A stretch of 64,000 nucleotides of DNA. Source: Topomyia yanbarensis. Its lineage: Eukaryota > Arthropoda > Insecta > Diptera > Culicidae. Positions 1 to 12,400 of the stretch are shown piece by piece. Position numbers and translations under genes: made by a program. The notes under the pieces were generated by a model that was not told where the DNA came from, searched no databases, and was given only the letters and a program-made list of their open reading frames with translations. Location: the NCBI RefSeq assembly GCF_030247195.1, contig NC_080671.1:98195845-98259844 (forward strand). Direction: 5' to 3'. Each line of letters starts with the position of its first letter. Position 1 is the stretch's first letter.

Positions 1-2200
1 AATGTGATAAATCCACGATCACTCTGCTTCACGATGTTGTTTACAACATTGAGAAAGCCTTCTCGCTCAAGCAATGTAGCTTGGGTGTATTCCTAGATAT
101 TGAGGGTGCTTTTGACAATGTGTCCTTCCAGTCTATTCTGGAAGCGACGCGCGGTCATGAGATACCTGCATGTATCTCGGGTTGGATAAACGCAATGCTT
201 AGTAACCGCATACTTTGCTCGTCACTGCGACAGGCTGAGATACGGAAGTTAAGTATTTGCGGTTGTCCTCAGGGCGGCGTTCTGTCACCTTTGTTAAGGA
301 ACTCAGTAGCTGACGGCTTGTTGAAGAAACTCAATGAGCTTGGATTTCCAACCTACGGGTTTGCTGACGATTACCAAATACTAATTACTGGATTTTGCAT
401 CGGAACAATCTTTGATTTAATGCAACAGGCATTAAGAGCTGTCGAACAGTGGTGTCGACAAGTTAAACTATCAGTTAACCTAAGCAAAACTTCAATGGTT
501 CTTTCCACGAAGAAGCGAACAACAACCGGGGTTCGTCCCTTGCAGTTCTTTGATTCTGAGCTACTGTGTGCAGATCAAGTGAAATACGTTGGAGTCATAT
601 TGGATTCCAAACTGAATTGGTCTGCTCACATTGAGTTCAGAGTCAAGAAAGCGCGCATGGCCTTCCTGCAGTGCAGACGAACTTTTGAAAAGACCTGGGG
701 TCTCAAACCTAAATACATCTATTGGATTTACACGACAATTGTACGTCCAATACTGTCATACGGATGCCTTGTGTGGTGGCAGAGGGGAGAGGTGGTGACA
801 GTCCAGTCAAAGCTAAACCAACTGCAAAGAATGGCGCTCATGGCGTCGACTGGTGCTTTCACCACGACTCCGACTGCTGCTCTTGAGGCACTTGTAAATA
901 TCAAATCATTACACATACACCTCAAACAAGACGCACTATCATGTGCATACAGGCTGCAGGTTACTGGGCTTTGGAACAGTAATCATGTTGATCTTGCTAC
1001 CAGTCATGCACGATTGTGGTCACAAATGGTTACATGGGATGAAGATATTCTTGCTCCCAGCGATATTACACTCACTTGTAGTTTTCGTTACAGGCCATTC
1101 CATGTGAAGATTCTCTCTCGAGAGGAGTGGTTGTCTGGCTTTATAGAAAGACAACAACAAACGCAAGTGGTCTGTTACACTGACGGTTCTCTGATGGAGG
1201 GACGTGCTGGTGCTGGTGTCTACTGTCTTGAAATGAGATTAGAACAATCTCACTCACTAGGTAGATACTGTACTGTATTCCAAGCAGAAATCTTTGCGAT
1301 TATATGCGGGGTGCAATCGGCCCTTCAACTGAGTTTGTCCGGCAGAGTTATAAACTTCTGCTCCGATAGTCAGGCTGCAATCCCGGTCCAAGCTAGTGAT
1401 CGCGTGCCGATCCCAAATCGAAGAACTAAGCATTGTCAACACTATCTACCTTGTCTGGGTGCCCGGACATTGCGGTATTACTGGAAATGAATGGGCTGAC
1501 GAATTGGCCAGGGCAGGTTCAGCGATTGACTTCGTTGGTCCTGAGCCCGCGCTGCCAATTTCGACAAGTTGGATAAGGGAAAAAATACGGTCCTGGGCTT
1601 CGGCCGAGCGCCGCAATTATTGGAGAAATCTACAAACGTGTCGCCAAACAAAGGCGTTTCTAGAACAACCATGCCCAGTGGTTTCGAAAAATCTCTTACA
1701 TTTTTCGAAGCTCCACTGCGGCATGCTGACCAGGGCTTTAACCGGCCACTGCAAACTCAATTATCACATGGCAACTTTTCAGCGCGCTGAGTCTTTTTCA
1801 TGTGATCTTTGTGAATCCGACTACGGAACCTCATATCATCTGATATGCAACTGTCCATCGGTAGCGCAATTGCGATTTCGAGTCTTCAGCCATCCTTATA
1901 TAGACGAAACCATGTTTGGACGACTGAAGCTCAGAGACATACTAAAGTTTCTTATCCAATGTGGTGAAGAGCTTTAGGCTCATTCGCAGGCAAGTTGAAC
2001 TACTTGTGAGTTTAACTAACCTGTTGTTTATTTTTGTTTTGTGCTGTTATTTTTCCCACCCTTCCAATTCTACTTCCCCACACCTCCTTGTCCTTTCCTT
2101 CCGCTCAGGAAATGATGAAAACACACGGCAAGGCGCAAATCCCCGACTACATGCGGGGAACGTGCCATTTGAGCCAATATATTCTGATTCTGATTCCTGA
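1..2200 (+). mobile_element. LOA/I-group non-LTR retrotransposon, 3' half, decayed
   Basis: This is the reverse transcriptase and RNase H end of a non-LTR retrotransposon, cut by the left window edge. An open frame runs from nt 3, with RT motifs FLDIEGAFDN (about nt 92), GCPQGGVLSPLL (about 262) and FADD (about 361). It continues into RNase H (CYTDGS near 1173, CSDSQAAI near 1361). A one-base shift near 1385-1396 moves the rest to another frame (to 1977), which holds the RNase H end (VWVPGHCGITGNE) and a C-terminal CxxC...H...C finger near 1798-1860. The 3' UTR ends in a short CCCCG/CGGGG hairpin and a TGATTC-type repeat tail at about 2180-2200. RNase H plus GVFLDIEGAFDN points to the LOA/I group (Lian-like in mosquitoes). 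The frameshift makes it inactive. It lies inside the HEMK1 intron. Confidence 0.85.
3..1977 (+). pseudogene. RT-RNase H polyprotein remnant (frameshifted)
   Basis: This is the coding part of the LOA-type element above. The first segment (nt 3-about 1390) carries RT fingers/palm, thumb and the first RNase H motifs. The second segment (about 1396-1977) carries the last RNase H motif and a Cys/His-rich tail ending ILKFLIQCGEEL. Endonuclease and ORF1 are absent because the window begins inside RT. The usual aromatic residue before ADD in the RT active site is F here (GFADDYQIL), which some non-LTR elements tolerate. The frameshift between Asp/Ser-rich RNase H motif 3 and the VWVPGH motif is the only clear lesion seen. 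Confidence 0.8.
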
Positions 2201-4399
2201 TAGGTACCTTGAGTGAAGCAAAATGCAAAAGAGTGAGGTGAGTGTTGAAAAACTGATCTTTACCGTTTAGATCACACACATTCACATTCCGAAATAGTCA
2301 ATTTTGAAAACTGCATTTTCGAAAAAGTTTTACAACAGAATGCAGCGCATTTTCTGATATAATAATTTCGGTTAATAAACCTCCTAGAAGTATTTATGGA
2401 GAATTTACTCTTCAAAGAATAATTAGAGACTTGTCGTTAGCAGTTCGTTATTTTTATAATTCATGGTACAAAAAAACTTCAAATACTCATTAAACCCGAT
2501 GCTGACCAGTGCTGCGAAATTTCAAAATCAGTTAGCTATTTCTGCTTGTATTTACCGAAACCAACATTCAGATTCACCGCCTCCCCCGTTCATTAACTTT
2601 CCAAATAACTGAAATTTCATGCAGAATCGAATGCTTGATGCAAATGATACATAAATTCCTTCACGAACTAAAGCATTCATTTGTTATTAAGTGGACAGTT
2701 TAGAGGCAGAAGTTGGCATCTTCTACATTTTCGAGCATATGTGAACTGCGTAATCTATATTTGGTGCACTTTTGCTCACTAATCCATCTCAGAGTTAGCA
2801 TAGAAACAAAATTCAGTTTGCTTCTGAAACCGAACATGTCCGAACCTGAATGCGCTGCATCGGGAGAACGAATGACGAGGGAAACGAACCAAACGTTTTA
2901 TTCATCACTGCGGGCATGAATTGAATTTCATTTCCTTTCAAGTACACGCAGGGATGTCAATTTTTTAAGCTCTGATGCTGACGTACTAAAGACAAACGGA
3001 AGACGCCATTTTTCATCATTTTCCTTCTATTTTCCGAAAAACAAAGGTGGTCTAAGCACATTTGAATCGTTTTATTTTTTGGAACAGTATTATTTTTGAT
3101 GAATTGGTAAAATGTGAAAGATTATGCAACAAAAATTCTAATAACTCATACTCCATTTGCCGTAGCTATACACTTTCTTCAACAAAATTACGCCCCTGTG
3201 TTCGGCTCAACTATTTGAAGTGTTTTTTATACTTTTAAAATTTTGTAGATACTCAGTTTTGAAGAAAATCTACTGAAAAACATCAAAAATTCCATTTTTT
3301 ACTAAGTTTTAATGGTTCTGCCGCTCTTATAATCCTAAATTTGTGCAAACTAACTCATCAAACTTCTTCATTTGGATCTTCTCAGATAGTTCAGGAGCAC
3401 TTTAAGGTTCAAGTTACCGTTTTTAAGCATGTGTTAGAATTGAACGCTTGGTAGTGTGCGTAGGAAGATTTGTGTTCAGCTTTGCCACCGGATTATCCAT
3501 ATAAACCTTTTTAAAAACTCTAAAAGAAGAATATCAGTCGATTTATTAGATCATCACGATTCAATTCATGCAAAATACCTGTTGGAAAAACCATCGGCTT
3601 AGCTGGATGGTGCTTTTGAAAAAGTGGCTGTGGTTTTTTCATTGCGCAATTGTGTTGCGTACCCCCGCTCGGTGTGGTAGTGTGACAAAAAATCACAGCC
3701 ACTTTTTCAAAAGCACCATCCAGCTAAGCCGATGGTTTTTCCAGCAAGTATTTTGCATGAATTGAATCCTGATGATCTAATAAATCGACTGATATTCTTC
3801 TTTTAGAGTTTTGAAAAGGTTTAAATGGATAATCTGGTGGCAAAGCTGAACACAATTTTTATTACGCATACTACCAAGCCTTGAGGTAACTTGAGCCTTA
3901 ACAGGCATGAATTTAAAATTTTACCCAAAATCGGCCTATTTTTCAAAAAATCTAAATTCGCTACTAGCAGGGAGCGTTTTAGAAAACTTACTCCGAAGAA
4001 GAAAGTGGTCCCAATACCCTAAACTTTCATTTAAGAATTGAGCCCGATGGCTTTTTTTAAACATGATGTTATTTTGCGACACCCTAATGTGTATAGGAGC
4101 AATGTATCCCTAAGCAACATAGGACAGCCTCTGAGCCGCCAAAACGCTCATGGGAAGCAGGGTGCGCGGTCATAGGTGTGACAATAAAGCACTGCACACA
4201 CTGTCCAGCGCAATGGTGAGACGGTAGGTGTAAAGTTGATGCACATAGGTTGCAGAAATAGGTTGTTGAGACAGCCCGATTGCAGACTGATAAATAAAAA
4301 TAACAATAACAAATAAACAGCTGATTTTATTATACACATCAGCTTTACTGTCACGCAAATAACTACTAACACGGCATTCTTTTTGCTCTATTGTTTCAG
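2201..4399. other. AT-rich non-coding part of HEMK1 intron
   Basis: I see no credible coding exon here. The stretch is AT-rich and contains a large fold-back repeat at about 3415-3890 (separate entry). It ends in a pyrimidine-rich acceptor at 4394-4399 that opens the HEMK1 terminal exon. The matching donor was not found, so the intron probably starts left of the window. Confidence 0.6.
3415..3890. repeat. Fold-back (long inverted repeat) element, ~475 bp
   Basis: Two arms are inverted copies: about 3415-3640 (through TTGGAAAAACCATCGGCTTAG near 3583) and about 3688-3890 (CTAAGCCGATGGTTTTTCC near 3724). The loop of about 45 bp spans 3640-3688. The left arm has a short extra block near 3422-3445 that the right arm lacks. 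No transposase and no clear target duplication were found. It looks like a non-autonomous fold-back or MITE. Confidence 0.75.
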
Positions 4400-4861
4400 G
4401 CATCTGCCATCGCCCTGGATCAAAGCAAGATGGCCTGTGAGCTAACCTTGGAAAACGCTCAAAATCTTGACCTATCCGGAAACCTACGAATATTCCGACA
4501 CAAAGTGATAGACAAACTTCCAGAGGAAATCGAGGATCAGAAATTTGATATGATCGTTAGCAATCCACCGTACGTTCCATCCGGTCAACTGTTGCAATTG
4601 GAACCGGAAATTAAAGTGTACGAAGACATGCGAGCGCTTGACGGAGGTCCCGACGGAATAACTGTTGTAAAAGCAATACTGGAGCTAGCCGGCAAGCATT
4701 TAAACAGTGAGGGCATTCTTTGGTTAGAAGTTGATAGCTCGCATCCGCAAATGATAGCAAAGTATCTGGAAGATAAAGGTCTTGCGCTGGGGTTGAAATA
4801 CGTTTGCTCCTATAAAGATCTCTTCCAGAAGGAGCGTTTTGTGGAAATTTTCAAAGATTAA
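4400..4861 (+). CDS. HEMK1: HemK-type release factor glutamine N5-methyltransferase, terminal exon
   Basis: This is the last exon (153 codons plus stop, phase 0 after the TTTCAG acceptor at 4394-4399) of a HemK/PrmC-family SAM-dependent methyltransferase. The family methylates the Gln of the GGQ motif in class I release factors. The animal HEMK1 protein acts on mitochondrial release factors. The catalytic NPPY motif is visible as FDMIVSNPPYVPS about 50 residues in. It is followed by RALDGGPDGITVVKAIL and GILWLEVDSSHPQMI, the usual C-terminal Rossmann elements, and the end RFVEIFKD. The N-terminal helical domain and the SAM-binding glycine loop must lie in exons upstream of the window. The gene converges on SETDB1, whose stop codon is 192 bp away. 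No obvious AATAAA follows; only variants such as AATAAT near 4902. Confidence 0.9.
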   Translation, partial: ASAIALDQSKMACELTLENAQNLDLSGNLRIFRHKVIDKLPEEIEDQKFDMIVSNPPYVPSGQLLQLEPEIKVYEDMRALDGGPDGITVVKAILELAGKHLNSEGILWLEVDSSHPQMIAKYLEDKGLALGLKYVCSYKDLFQKERFVEIFKD

Positions 4862-4954
4862 ATCGTCTAAACACTAGACAGTTGTTCACAGTTATTAATG
4901 CAATAATACAAACTCGCTTCTTGTTGATCTAAAATTTAGCTTATGACTGGAGTT

Positions 4955-4960
4955 TTTATT
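4955..4960 (-). terminator. Polyadenylation signal AATAAA for SETDB1
   Basis: TTTATT on the plus strand reads AATAAA on the minus strand. It lies about 95 nt past the SETDB1 stop codon, inside the 192 bp gap to HEMK1. The position suits cleavage near 4930, so the two 3' ends nearly touch or overlap. Confidence 0.55.
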
Positions 4961-5053
4961 TCATAAAACTATTACTTATGCCCACGATATTCGTACAGTA
5001 ACACATAACACAATTCTAGCGACTATAAAAGAGAAACTAACCTGTGGGTGACA

Positions 5054-6427
5054 TTACAGCAATCGCTGACGACAACTTTCGGCGCCACACTGACAGTACA
5101 AAACCTTTCCAGGTACGGAACCTACGTCATAGTTGTAATTCCAGGTCAGTTCAGAACCGGCTCGAATGTTGGACAGCGCAAAGAAAGCCACCCACGGGAA
5201 GCGAAGATCGTGCGTATCGACAAATACATTCTGAACGAACAGATTTGGATTGCAGGAATGCTGGAAAATTATTTCGTTTGATTAGTAAATTGTTAAAAAA
5301 AATAACCGATATAGTCTTACATTAAAGTATCGTCCTAAATTTCCGGACTTTTTCGCGTCCATAATGTAGATTTGTTCATGTTTCCCAAAGAGCTTACGGA
5401 CGGAGCGATACTTCATCGCAGAATTCGATTCATCGCTCTTTGGCATCATCTCGGAATCCGGAACCAAGTTCACCATTTCACGCTCTGTTGATAAAATAGT
5501 TGGAATTTATTTAAAATAAACTTTGAATGTAAGCAAAAATCTTCTCAGTTACCGTCATCGGATCCGGCCTTGGTATCTTCCTTCTTTTTATTAAGTTTCA
5601 TCTAAAGAAATTTAGTAAAATATTAGTTTTTAATCAATATCATGCACGGTTATGTCGCTTACCTTTTCCGCCTTCGCTTCCGCTCTTCTCGTATTATCCC
5701 TTCTGGCCTGGGATCTTGTTTTAACTACGGCATTTGAAGGGTTGCAGTTTGTCTTGAATTCGTCATCCGAAGCATCGGAATCTCGCTTTGAATCGTAATC
5801 TGCTTCATCGCTGTCGGCTTCGCTCTCGGACTCAACCACATCCGTTTCGTAGCCTTCCTTCAACTGCTCGACCGTTTCGATATAATCCAAATCGGCAAAA
5901 TACTCATCACCCGCTTTATTAGCGTTCATCTGACAGATCATGTTTCCTGCTTCCTCGGTCAGCAGATGTCCCGAGTAGATACAGATGAAGCTTCCCTTCG
6001 AAACATCATTCAAGCAGCGGATACCCCAGCCCCGATTGCTTGTTTTAAACACCTGCAGCTTCGTCTGCAGCGGATGCTGTACCACTCGATTCAAACAGCT
6101 GCTGTTACATTTACACCGGGCATTGCACTCGTAAATCCCCGTCACCACCGTCTCCTGCAGGCGCTTGTACACGTAACCGATGTTGTCAATCGATGTGCTT
6201 GGATTGCCAAACTTAGCGCCGGCGATCGTGAGCTGCCAGCACTGGCAACGGGTTTTATCGATACAATCGTCTTCGCAGTCGCAACCGCACAGAAAATCCG
6301 TGTCCAGATTAAGGTGGACACCCTCGGACGGGATGCGCTCCGTTGAGTAAATGCACGGTGGTGGTTTCGTGTCGTCAAAGTAGTTTACACACGGAACTGC
6401 CATGAACTCACGCCCGTCGGAGAGATC
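5054..6427 (-). CDS. SETDB1: SETDB1 3' exon block: pre-SET, bifurcated SET, post-SET
   Basis: Exons 6-9 (6427-5663, 5601-5553, 5484-5321, 5260-5054; introns of 61, 68 and 60 bp) encode the catalytic end. The pre-SET domain has the zinc-binding cysteines CGCDCEDDC...CQC...[12 protein letters not shown] begins at [22 protein letters not shown] and [13 protein letters not shown] charged insert of about 110 residues ([15 protein letters not shown] and [18 protein letters not shown]) splits the domain, as is typical of SETDB1. The core resumes with [17 protein letters not shown], joined by splicing to HSCNPN and later [10 protein letters not shown]. The post-SET CxCxxxxC is CQCGAESC, just before the final QRLL. 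The human protein has D where LTWNYNY has N. Exon 6 begins at DLSDGREF after a CCGCAG acceptor; the open frame further upstream is intronic. Confidence 0.93.
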
Positions 6428-9400
6428 CTGCGGAAGGGAAGGTATAAATATTGTATAATAATTGGTATTAGAAATAAACATAGGTTTATGCCTCGATAAT
6501 GTTCTGCCATAGTGTGGTAATCGTAGAAAAGTATCATTCGAAAGGTGAACTTTCGCCATTATTCAATAGAATAAGCGATACCAGATTGGTTGCGAATTCA
6601 GCTACAGCAGTTTACATCTGAATTTTTGACATTAAAAATGTCTCACTCCACTATTTGGGGCTCGGTAACATTCCAAAATTCAAAATATCTGCTATGTAAC
6701 GAAACTATGTAAGGTTTGTACGCTTATAACTATGATATGACTAGATGGATTTTTTGATACCGAGAGTTTTTGTCGGTTTACTACCCCGAGAGGATAAAGC
6801 GACTAGCCAGTCCGGTCCAGATTATAAAGGAGGACGGTCAAGATGCTAGCATGCGCATCTCAGTTTTAAATTGTCTTTTGCTTGTTTGCATGTAGTTTAG
6901 TTAAGTTAAAATATAGTTAATGTTAAAATATATAGTGTATGTCCGTTATGTATTGTGTATATTGCGTGTGTTTGTTTTACTGGAGGCCTTTTACCTCCAA
7001 ACGTCGATTCCGACAATACAGACCAATAATGGAACAAAATATGGTCGTTGCAAAACACATGCCATTTTACCCGTTTGGATCTTTTCAACCCTAATCGATG
7101 TCAGGAGTCTAGAAACATCAATTGAGCTATCGAAGAGGGCTAGGCTGGTCCCCGAAATTATGGTCCTTCAAACCGGATTAGGACCGGTAAATTTCCACCG
7201 CAAGCTAATCCATAATCGGTGATCAAACGTAACGCATGCCTTTTCACTGGACGCCATTGCATTCGTACACTCCAACAATAGGCCTAATAAACTCTAACAA
7301 TTTTCGGGGACATAGGAGCCAAACATGTACGCTATACACATCATTATTCATCATTGGCGGTAGTTTTTGGTTATTCTGCTCAACTGATACCACTTGGAAC
7401 TACCTTGGAACGTTTCGGAATATAATCGGGAATTACAGTCGTGAAACGAGGAGTGTCATTAGCATTGACCATACTGCAGCCCACGCTACAGAACAGCAGC
7501 ATTGGATTTTGTGCAATTTTCTTACATCACCTTCGACCATATGCTGGATTCGATACCGGACAAGAGGAGTATATGTTTTGGCTGCGCAAGAACTGGAGCT
7601 TCTTGAAGTCTATATTCGCATCGTTCATGATTCCATGCATCACGGCATCACAAAACCTATCATCTACGAGGCTGGAAATCTTCCCAGTGCATAACGCCAT
7701 TCGGAGACGCCATTGCAACGAACAATACCAAAGCTTGCAAACAAAAGCTGCATTCACACTAAAACCGCCATCGCGAATCACGGCTTGGCTTGGCTATACA
7801 TCGTATGGAGTAGAATCATCCCAAGTATGCTCAAGGTCAGGGTTGCAAAAAGTCATGAGTATCAATAAATTTTCAAACTGTGCGTAAAAGTTCAGTCACG
7901 AACCAAAACGATCGTAATTTTAAGTTGATACAACTCAAACAACCAAAACTGAAGTCCGTGAGTGGCAACAACGTATATGTGTGAAGTGAGATAAAATTTG
8001 ACAGCACTGCCACTGATGCGAATGTAACTCACTTTTCATACTCTCTGCTGTGTGTGCTTCGCGCTATTTTATTTGGCTTGTACACTTCTTACCGTGAAGA
8101 TTGTTCGATTTCGAGGTTTTAAAATGGAAAAGGCGAAAAAGGCAACAAAGCGTTCGTTTGCATCGATCACTCGGGAATGTGTTAAAATTTCGGAAGGAGT
8201 TTTCAAATGCTATATAGACGAGAATGGGAATTGTGGTTATTTTCAGAATAACTACGATGCCGGTAACTTTACTCGACATTTTCGACTAAAGCATCCGGAA
8301 GCAGCAAAAGTTCGAGGACTTCTCAACGACTCTGATGGCGTAGCAAAAATGAAGCGTCCAGTTGCAAAACGACCGGTGGCGATTGATGCTCACAATTTTA
8401 TTGAAGCTTGTTTGAAGCTAGTCATTTGCCATAATCTACCAATGCGATGCTTCGAATGGGAAGGGCTTCGAATGCTACTGGACCCGATTTCAGAAGCGGT
8501 CAATGTGAAAGTAAATAGACAAAACATCAAAACCCACGCACATGCAGTATCAGTTAAAATAATCGATAGACTAAAAGAAGAAATGGCAAACCGATTGGTA
8601 TCTCTTAAAATCGATTCGGCATCGAAACACAATCGGCATATTCTTGGTATCAACGCTCAATACCAAATGGCAGACCAGGTAGTTATTCGAACCTTGTGTA
8701 AGTACCAATAAAAATGTACTTGAAACCGAAATTTAATCGCATTTTCTTGTTAGGTATGGTTGAGGTACGCGAGAGCCAAACAGCGAAGTTTCTGAAAAGG
8801 AAAGTTCTCGACGTTCTTAGCCGATATGACGTGTCGATTGACCAGATTTTTTCCATTACCTCCGACAACGGTGCAAACATGCTATCTGCTGCAAAACAAC
8901 TTCAGGAACATTTCACGTATACGATACAATCCAATGGTAACATGCAGTCGGACGGAATGGAAGACGACTCTAGGCGAGATGATCTAGTAGAGGCTTTAAC
9001 GACGGAACTCAGTACACATTTCAATATCGTTCGATGTGCTGCTCACACGTTACAGCTAGCGTTAAATGATGTTGTCAGAAACACAGACCCTAACGTGAAA
9101 TGCATCACTGACTTCGTAAAAAGTGTAAAAAAGATCAAATACAAAAGTTCCTTCGACGTCAACAAAGCATCGTATCCTCCGTTGTGGTCACCCACCAGAT
9201 GGAGTGGTAAATACGTTATGATAAGGAGCATCATTCAGCAGGAATCATTCTTCACTAGTCTAGTCGAGCAATTTCCTGAACTTTGTAAGTGTCACTGTCT
9301 TTTGCATATCTAGATTAAAACATTTTTGCAACGTACACTTATATATACTTGTTATGCAAATTTCAGCCCTGAATGAAGAAGATTGGGAGTACATGAAAGA

Positions 9401-12400
9401 GTATGAAGCTGCCTTTAAACCGTTGTACGTTACTACTAAACTTATGCAGCTCAACCATCAAACATTTTCGGATTTTTACTTGCAATGGCTATTAGCTATC
9501 AAGGACATCAAAACACTCGCGAATAACAGATTTTCTGAACCGTTACTGGAATCCCTGAATCGACGTATTGCCGTTTTGAAAGAAAATATGGCCTTCAAAT
9601 CAGCTCTCTACTTAGACCCCCGGTTTAATTTTCTACACTCAACAGTCTTTACACCAGACGAAAACAATAACGTACAGGTAAATACTAATCGTTCTAATAG
9701 AAACAACGTGTTCAAATATATATAATTTTCATTTTTAGAATTATATAATTGGTATCTGGGACCGGATACAATCTTTAAAACCATCAGAGTCCTCACCAGT
9801 CGCTACAAGCAGTGACTCTAAGTGTACGGATTTCGACGATACAACCAATTTTTTAACCGAAATGTTCGGCGGATCGTTGGGTGCGTCTTCCTCAAAAATT
9901 TCATCGCCTTTACTACAGCAACTAAAAATGCTAGAAATAGAACCACGCCAGCCGCATGATTACAACGTTTGGAATCATTGGACCGCTCGCAAAACTTCTC
10001 ATCCTCAACTTTATGCTGTAGCAATAGTGGTACTTGCTACTCCCGCGAGCCAAGTATCGGTAGAACGAGCTTTCAGTGCTTTAGGCTTACTTTTGTCTGA
10101 TCTACGAACAGGAATCTCTGATGAGGTATTAGAAGACGTATTACTCATCAAACTCAACAAAGATTTGTTTGAAAAGGTACTACCAACACTGTACGACTGG
10201 AAAAGTTACAATGCAAAATAAAAATTTTAAGACATATCCATAGTTCAACCAAAGTTATCGCAGACTGACTACGCTATTTTTGAATGTATAATATGTATAT
10301 AGTTATCCTAGTTATAAGCTTCAAAATCAAAATTTTTTAATTTTGAATTATCATTGCGCTGTAATTTATATGTACAAAATAAACCAAATGGATTCGAAAC
10401 CAGCACGCTATTCATTGAACTAAAAAAAGATTCAGCAGTCAAACTATCAGCAGCCAACATACCGGCGGGCTTTTTTCATTATTTCCGTGAGCTATACTAC
10501 AACTGATGGCACTGATAGACAGAAATAAACAAAAATGTACATTTTCCATTGGTTTCTCTCTTACTTCTTTATTCGTCTGGACAACAGCACGAGTTACTTG
10601 GCCGGAATGCTGAATAGCTGATAATTTACTCAGATGAAGAACAGTAATCCACGAACACAGCCTAGAAACGGTAGAGATAGTTATGCGAATTATGTTTAAA
10701 ATATATTTACTCAGCGAAGCTAATACATCCACACGGGACTGAATGCTGAATCAATTTGTTGTTTTGCTTTTCGTCACTTTTTCTTGCACTGCCTGTGCCT
10801 ACTGCGATTCAAAATTTTCTAGAACCGTTGACATGCTTGCGCGGAGAACAATGCACTAACGAAACGAATCGTCGGCGAACGCAGCAAAACACCATGCAGA
10901 CGCTTTGCTTTCCGCGTCAGCATGTCAGCAGGTTAGATGTAGAAACGTGAGCTCTGTATGAGATGAATTGGTCTTTCGTTACAGAACCCGATGAAACAGG
11001 AAGTAATCCGACACAAGCTTGGAAAGATTTGATTATACTCTTCTGCTATGTGCTTCATCAATCAGTAAGCAGTAGTATATATTAGGAACAATTTGTTTTG
11101 TGCGAAGTATTACATTGGTACAGTTGGTGTTACACTCATTTAACCTTTGGTGTAGCTTTTTGCACTATAACGGTGTAGCACCAGGAAAAACGAAAACGCT
11201 TCAACATCGTGGAACGTCTTGCAATTGCACTAACAGTTCTATAGGAGCTGGAACTCACGGTGTTTCAGCATTCACATTTACTTTCATTCTAGCACACTGC
11301 ATAGTACATTGGCGAAAGAAGGCTTCTTATGATTTAGAAATTCGATGGAGTCGCTTTGGTTCCAAACACAATGCACAAAATAATTTTTTATTTAGAACCG
11401 TTGTATATGTTGTACCTTCTATTATGTTTCATTCATACGGAATGATTTACAATATGATATATTTCTACTTAGTGGAGAAAAAGTTAGGTAAAAATTACGT
11501 TTATCTGCTGAGGAAAAACTTGTTTTAAACCACATTTGGAAGGGGCACAAAATCTAAAACTAAATAAGTTATGGAGATGCGATTCGAGGTCCTCACATGA
11601 GAATCCGACATTAACTTAGTGACGATTCCGGATTCCGTCGCTAGCTTAGTCCTGTCATTAAGTTGGTGTCGGATTCTGATGAGAGGAGCTCGAAATGCAT
11701 TTCTATAACTAGTTTATGATTTGCTATGCTATGAGCAATGGTATTTCATTATCATTTAATTTGGAAAGAAAAAATCAATAAATGGCAATCACGCTGAGAA
11801 AATAAACTGTAAACAGATAATATCAAAAAGGTGATCAGGTAACGTATTTAGAAAACCTAATATTGCTTGATAAAAAAAGCCAACCTTGATTAGCAAACAT
11901 GCTTCTGAATGAAAAATTGACGATAACGACGATCATTTTTGTAACTGACTGTCTCAGTGAGATTTTCATCGAATTGAACCGAAGAAATATGAGAAAAAGT
12001 GCGAAATGAGAGAACAAATTTCGCAGTGGCACTCACATTGTGTCAATAACAGTGTGTGTTGTCATCACAGTGAGGGAACATGCATCGAAAGGAAGTCGAT
12101 GGTGAGTGCTTGCGTCCGTCTATGAGTGTTTTCTGTTTACAGTTACAGAAAGCAACCCAAGGTATTCAATTAATTTGTTGTGGAGAGGACTTGAGTTTAT
12201 TAAACTATCGGAGATGAAACACGCCAACGAGACATATTCACATGTGGATTCACTCATCGTTTCCAAATGCCCATATGTACAATGGTTATTTTTTTGGAAA
12301 TTCCTATGTCGACCATATCAATCGTGACGGGCACACAATGGTCGAATTATCATCGAAAATTGGACGAAACGGTTGGAGAACGAAAAGAGATCGAGGCGAA

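Larger units (their letters stand above)
7838..12157 (+). mobile_element. Candidate hAT element around the transposase gene
   Basis: The hAT gene at 8124-10221 is flanked on the left by CAGGGTTGC (7838), a common hAT end, and on the right by GCAACCC ending at about 12157. The sequences just outside, CTCAAGGT on the left and (C)CAAGGT on the right, resemble an 8 bp duplication. The right terminus lacks the final TG, and similarity inside the 9 bp ends is poor, so these borders are tentative. The 1.9 kb after the gene is non-coding. Confidence 0.4.

Noticed and set aside
5044..5325. Plus-strand frames of 77-93 codons with splice-like borders
   Set aside because: They are antisense to the last SETDB1 exon (5260-5054), which encodes [16 protein letters not shown] and the post-SET cysteines in phase.
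6428..6559. ATG-started N-terminal extension of the SETDB1 SET exon frame
   Set aside because: A CCGCAG acceptor at 6428 places the exon start at DLSDGREF, which joins in phase to the MBD exon. The upstream residues are intronic.
7236..7887. Two overlapping frames of about 150 codons
   Set aside because: They overlap each other in different frames and lack family motifs. They lie in what looks like a non-coding LTR-element interior.
11100..11528. 142-codon plus-strand frame
   Set aside because: It has no recognisable domain and contains a dispersed repeat at its end (11465 onward), so it is likely chance.
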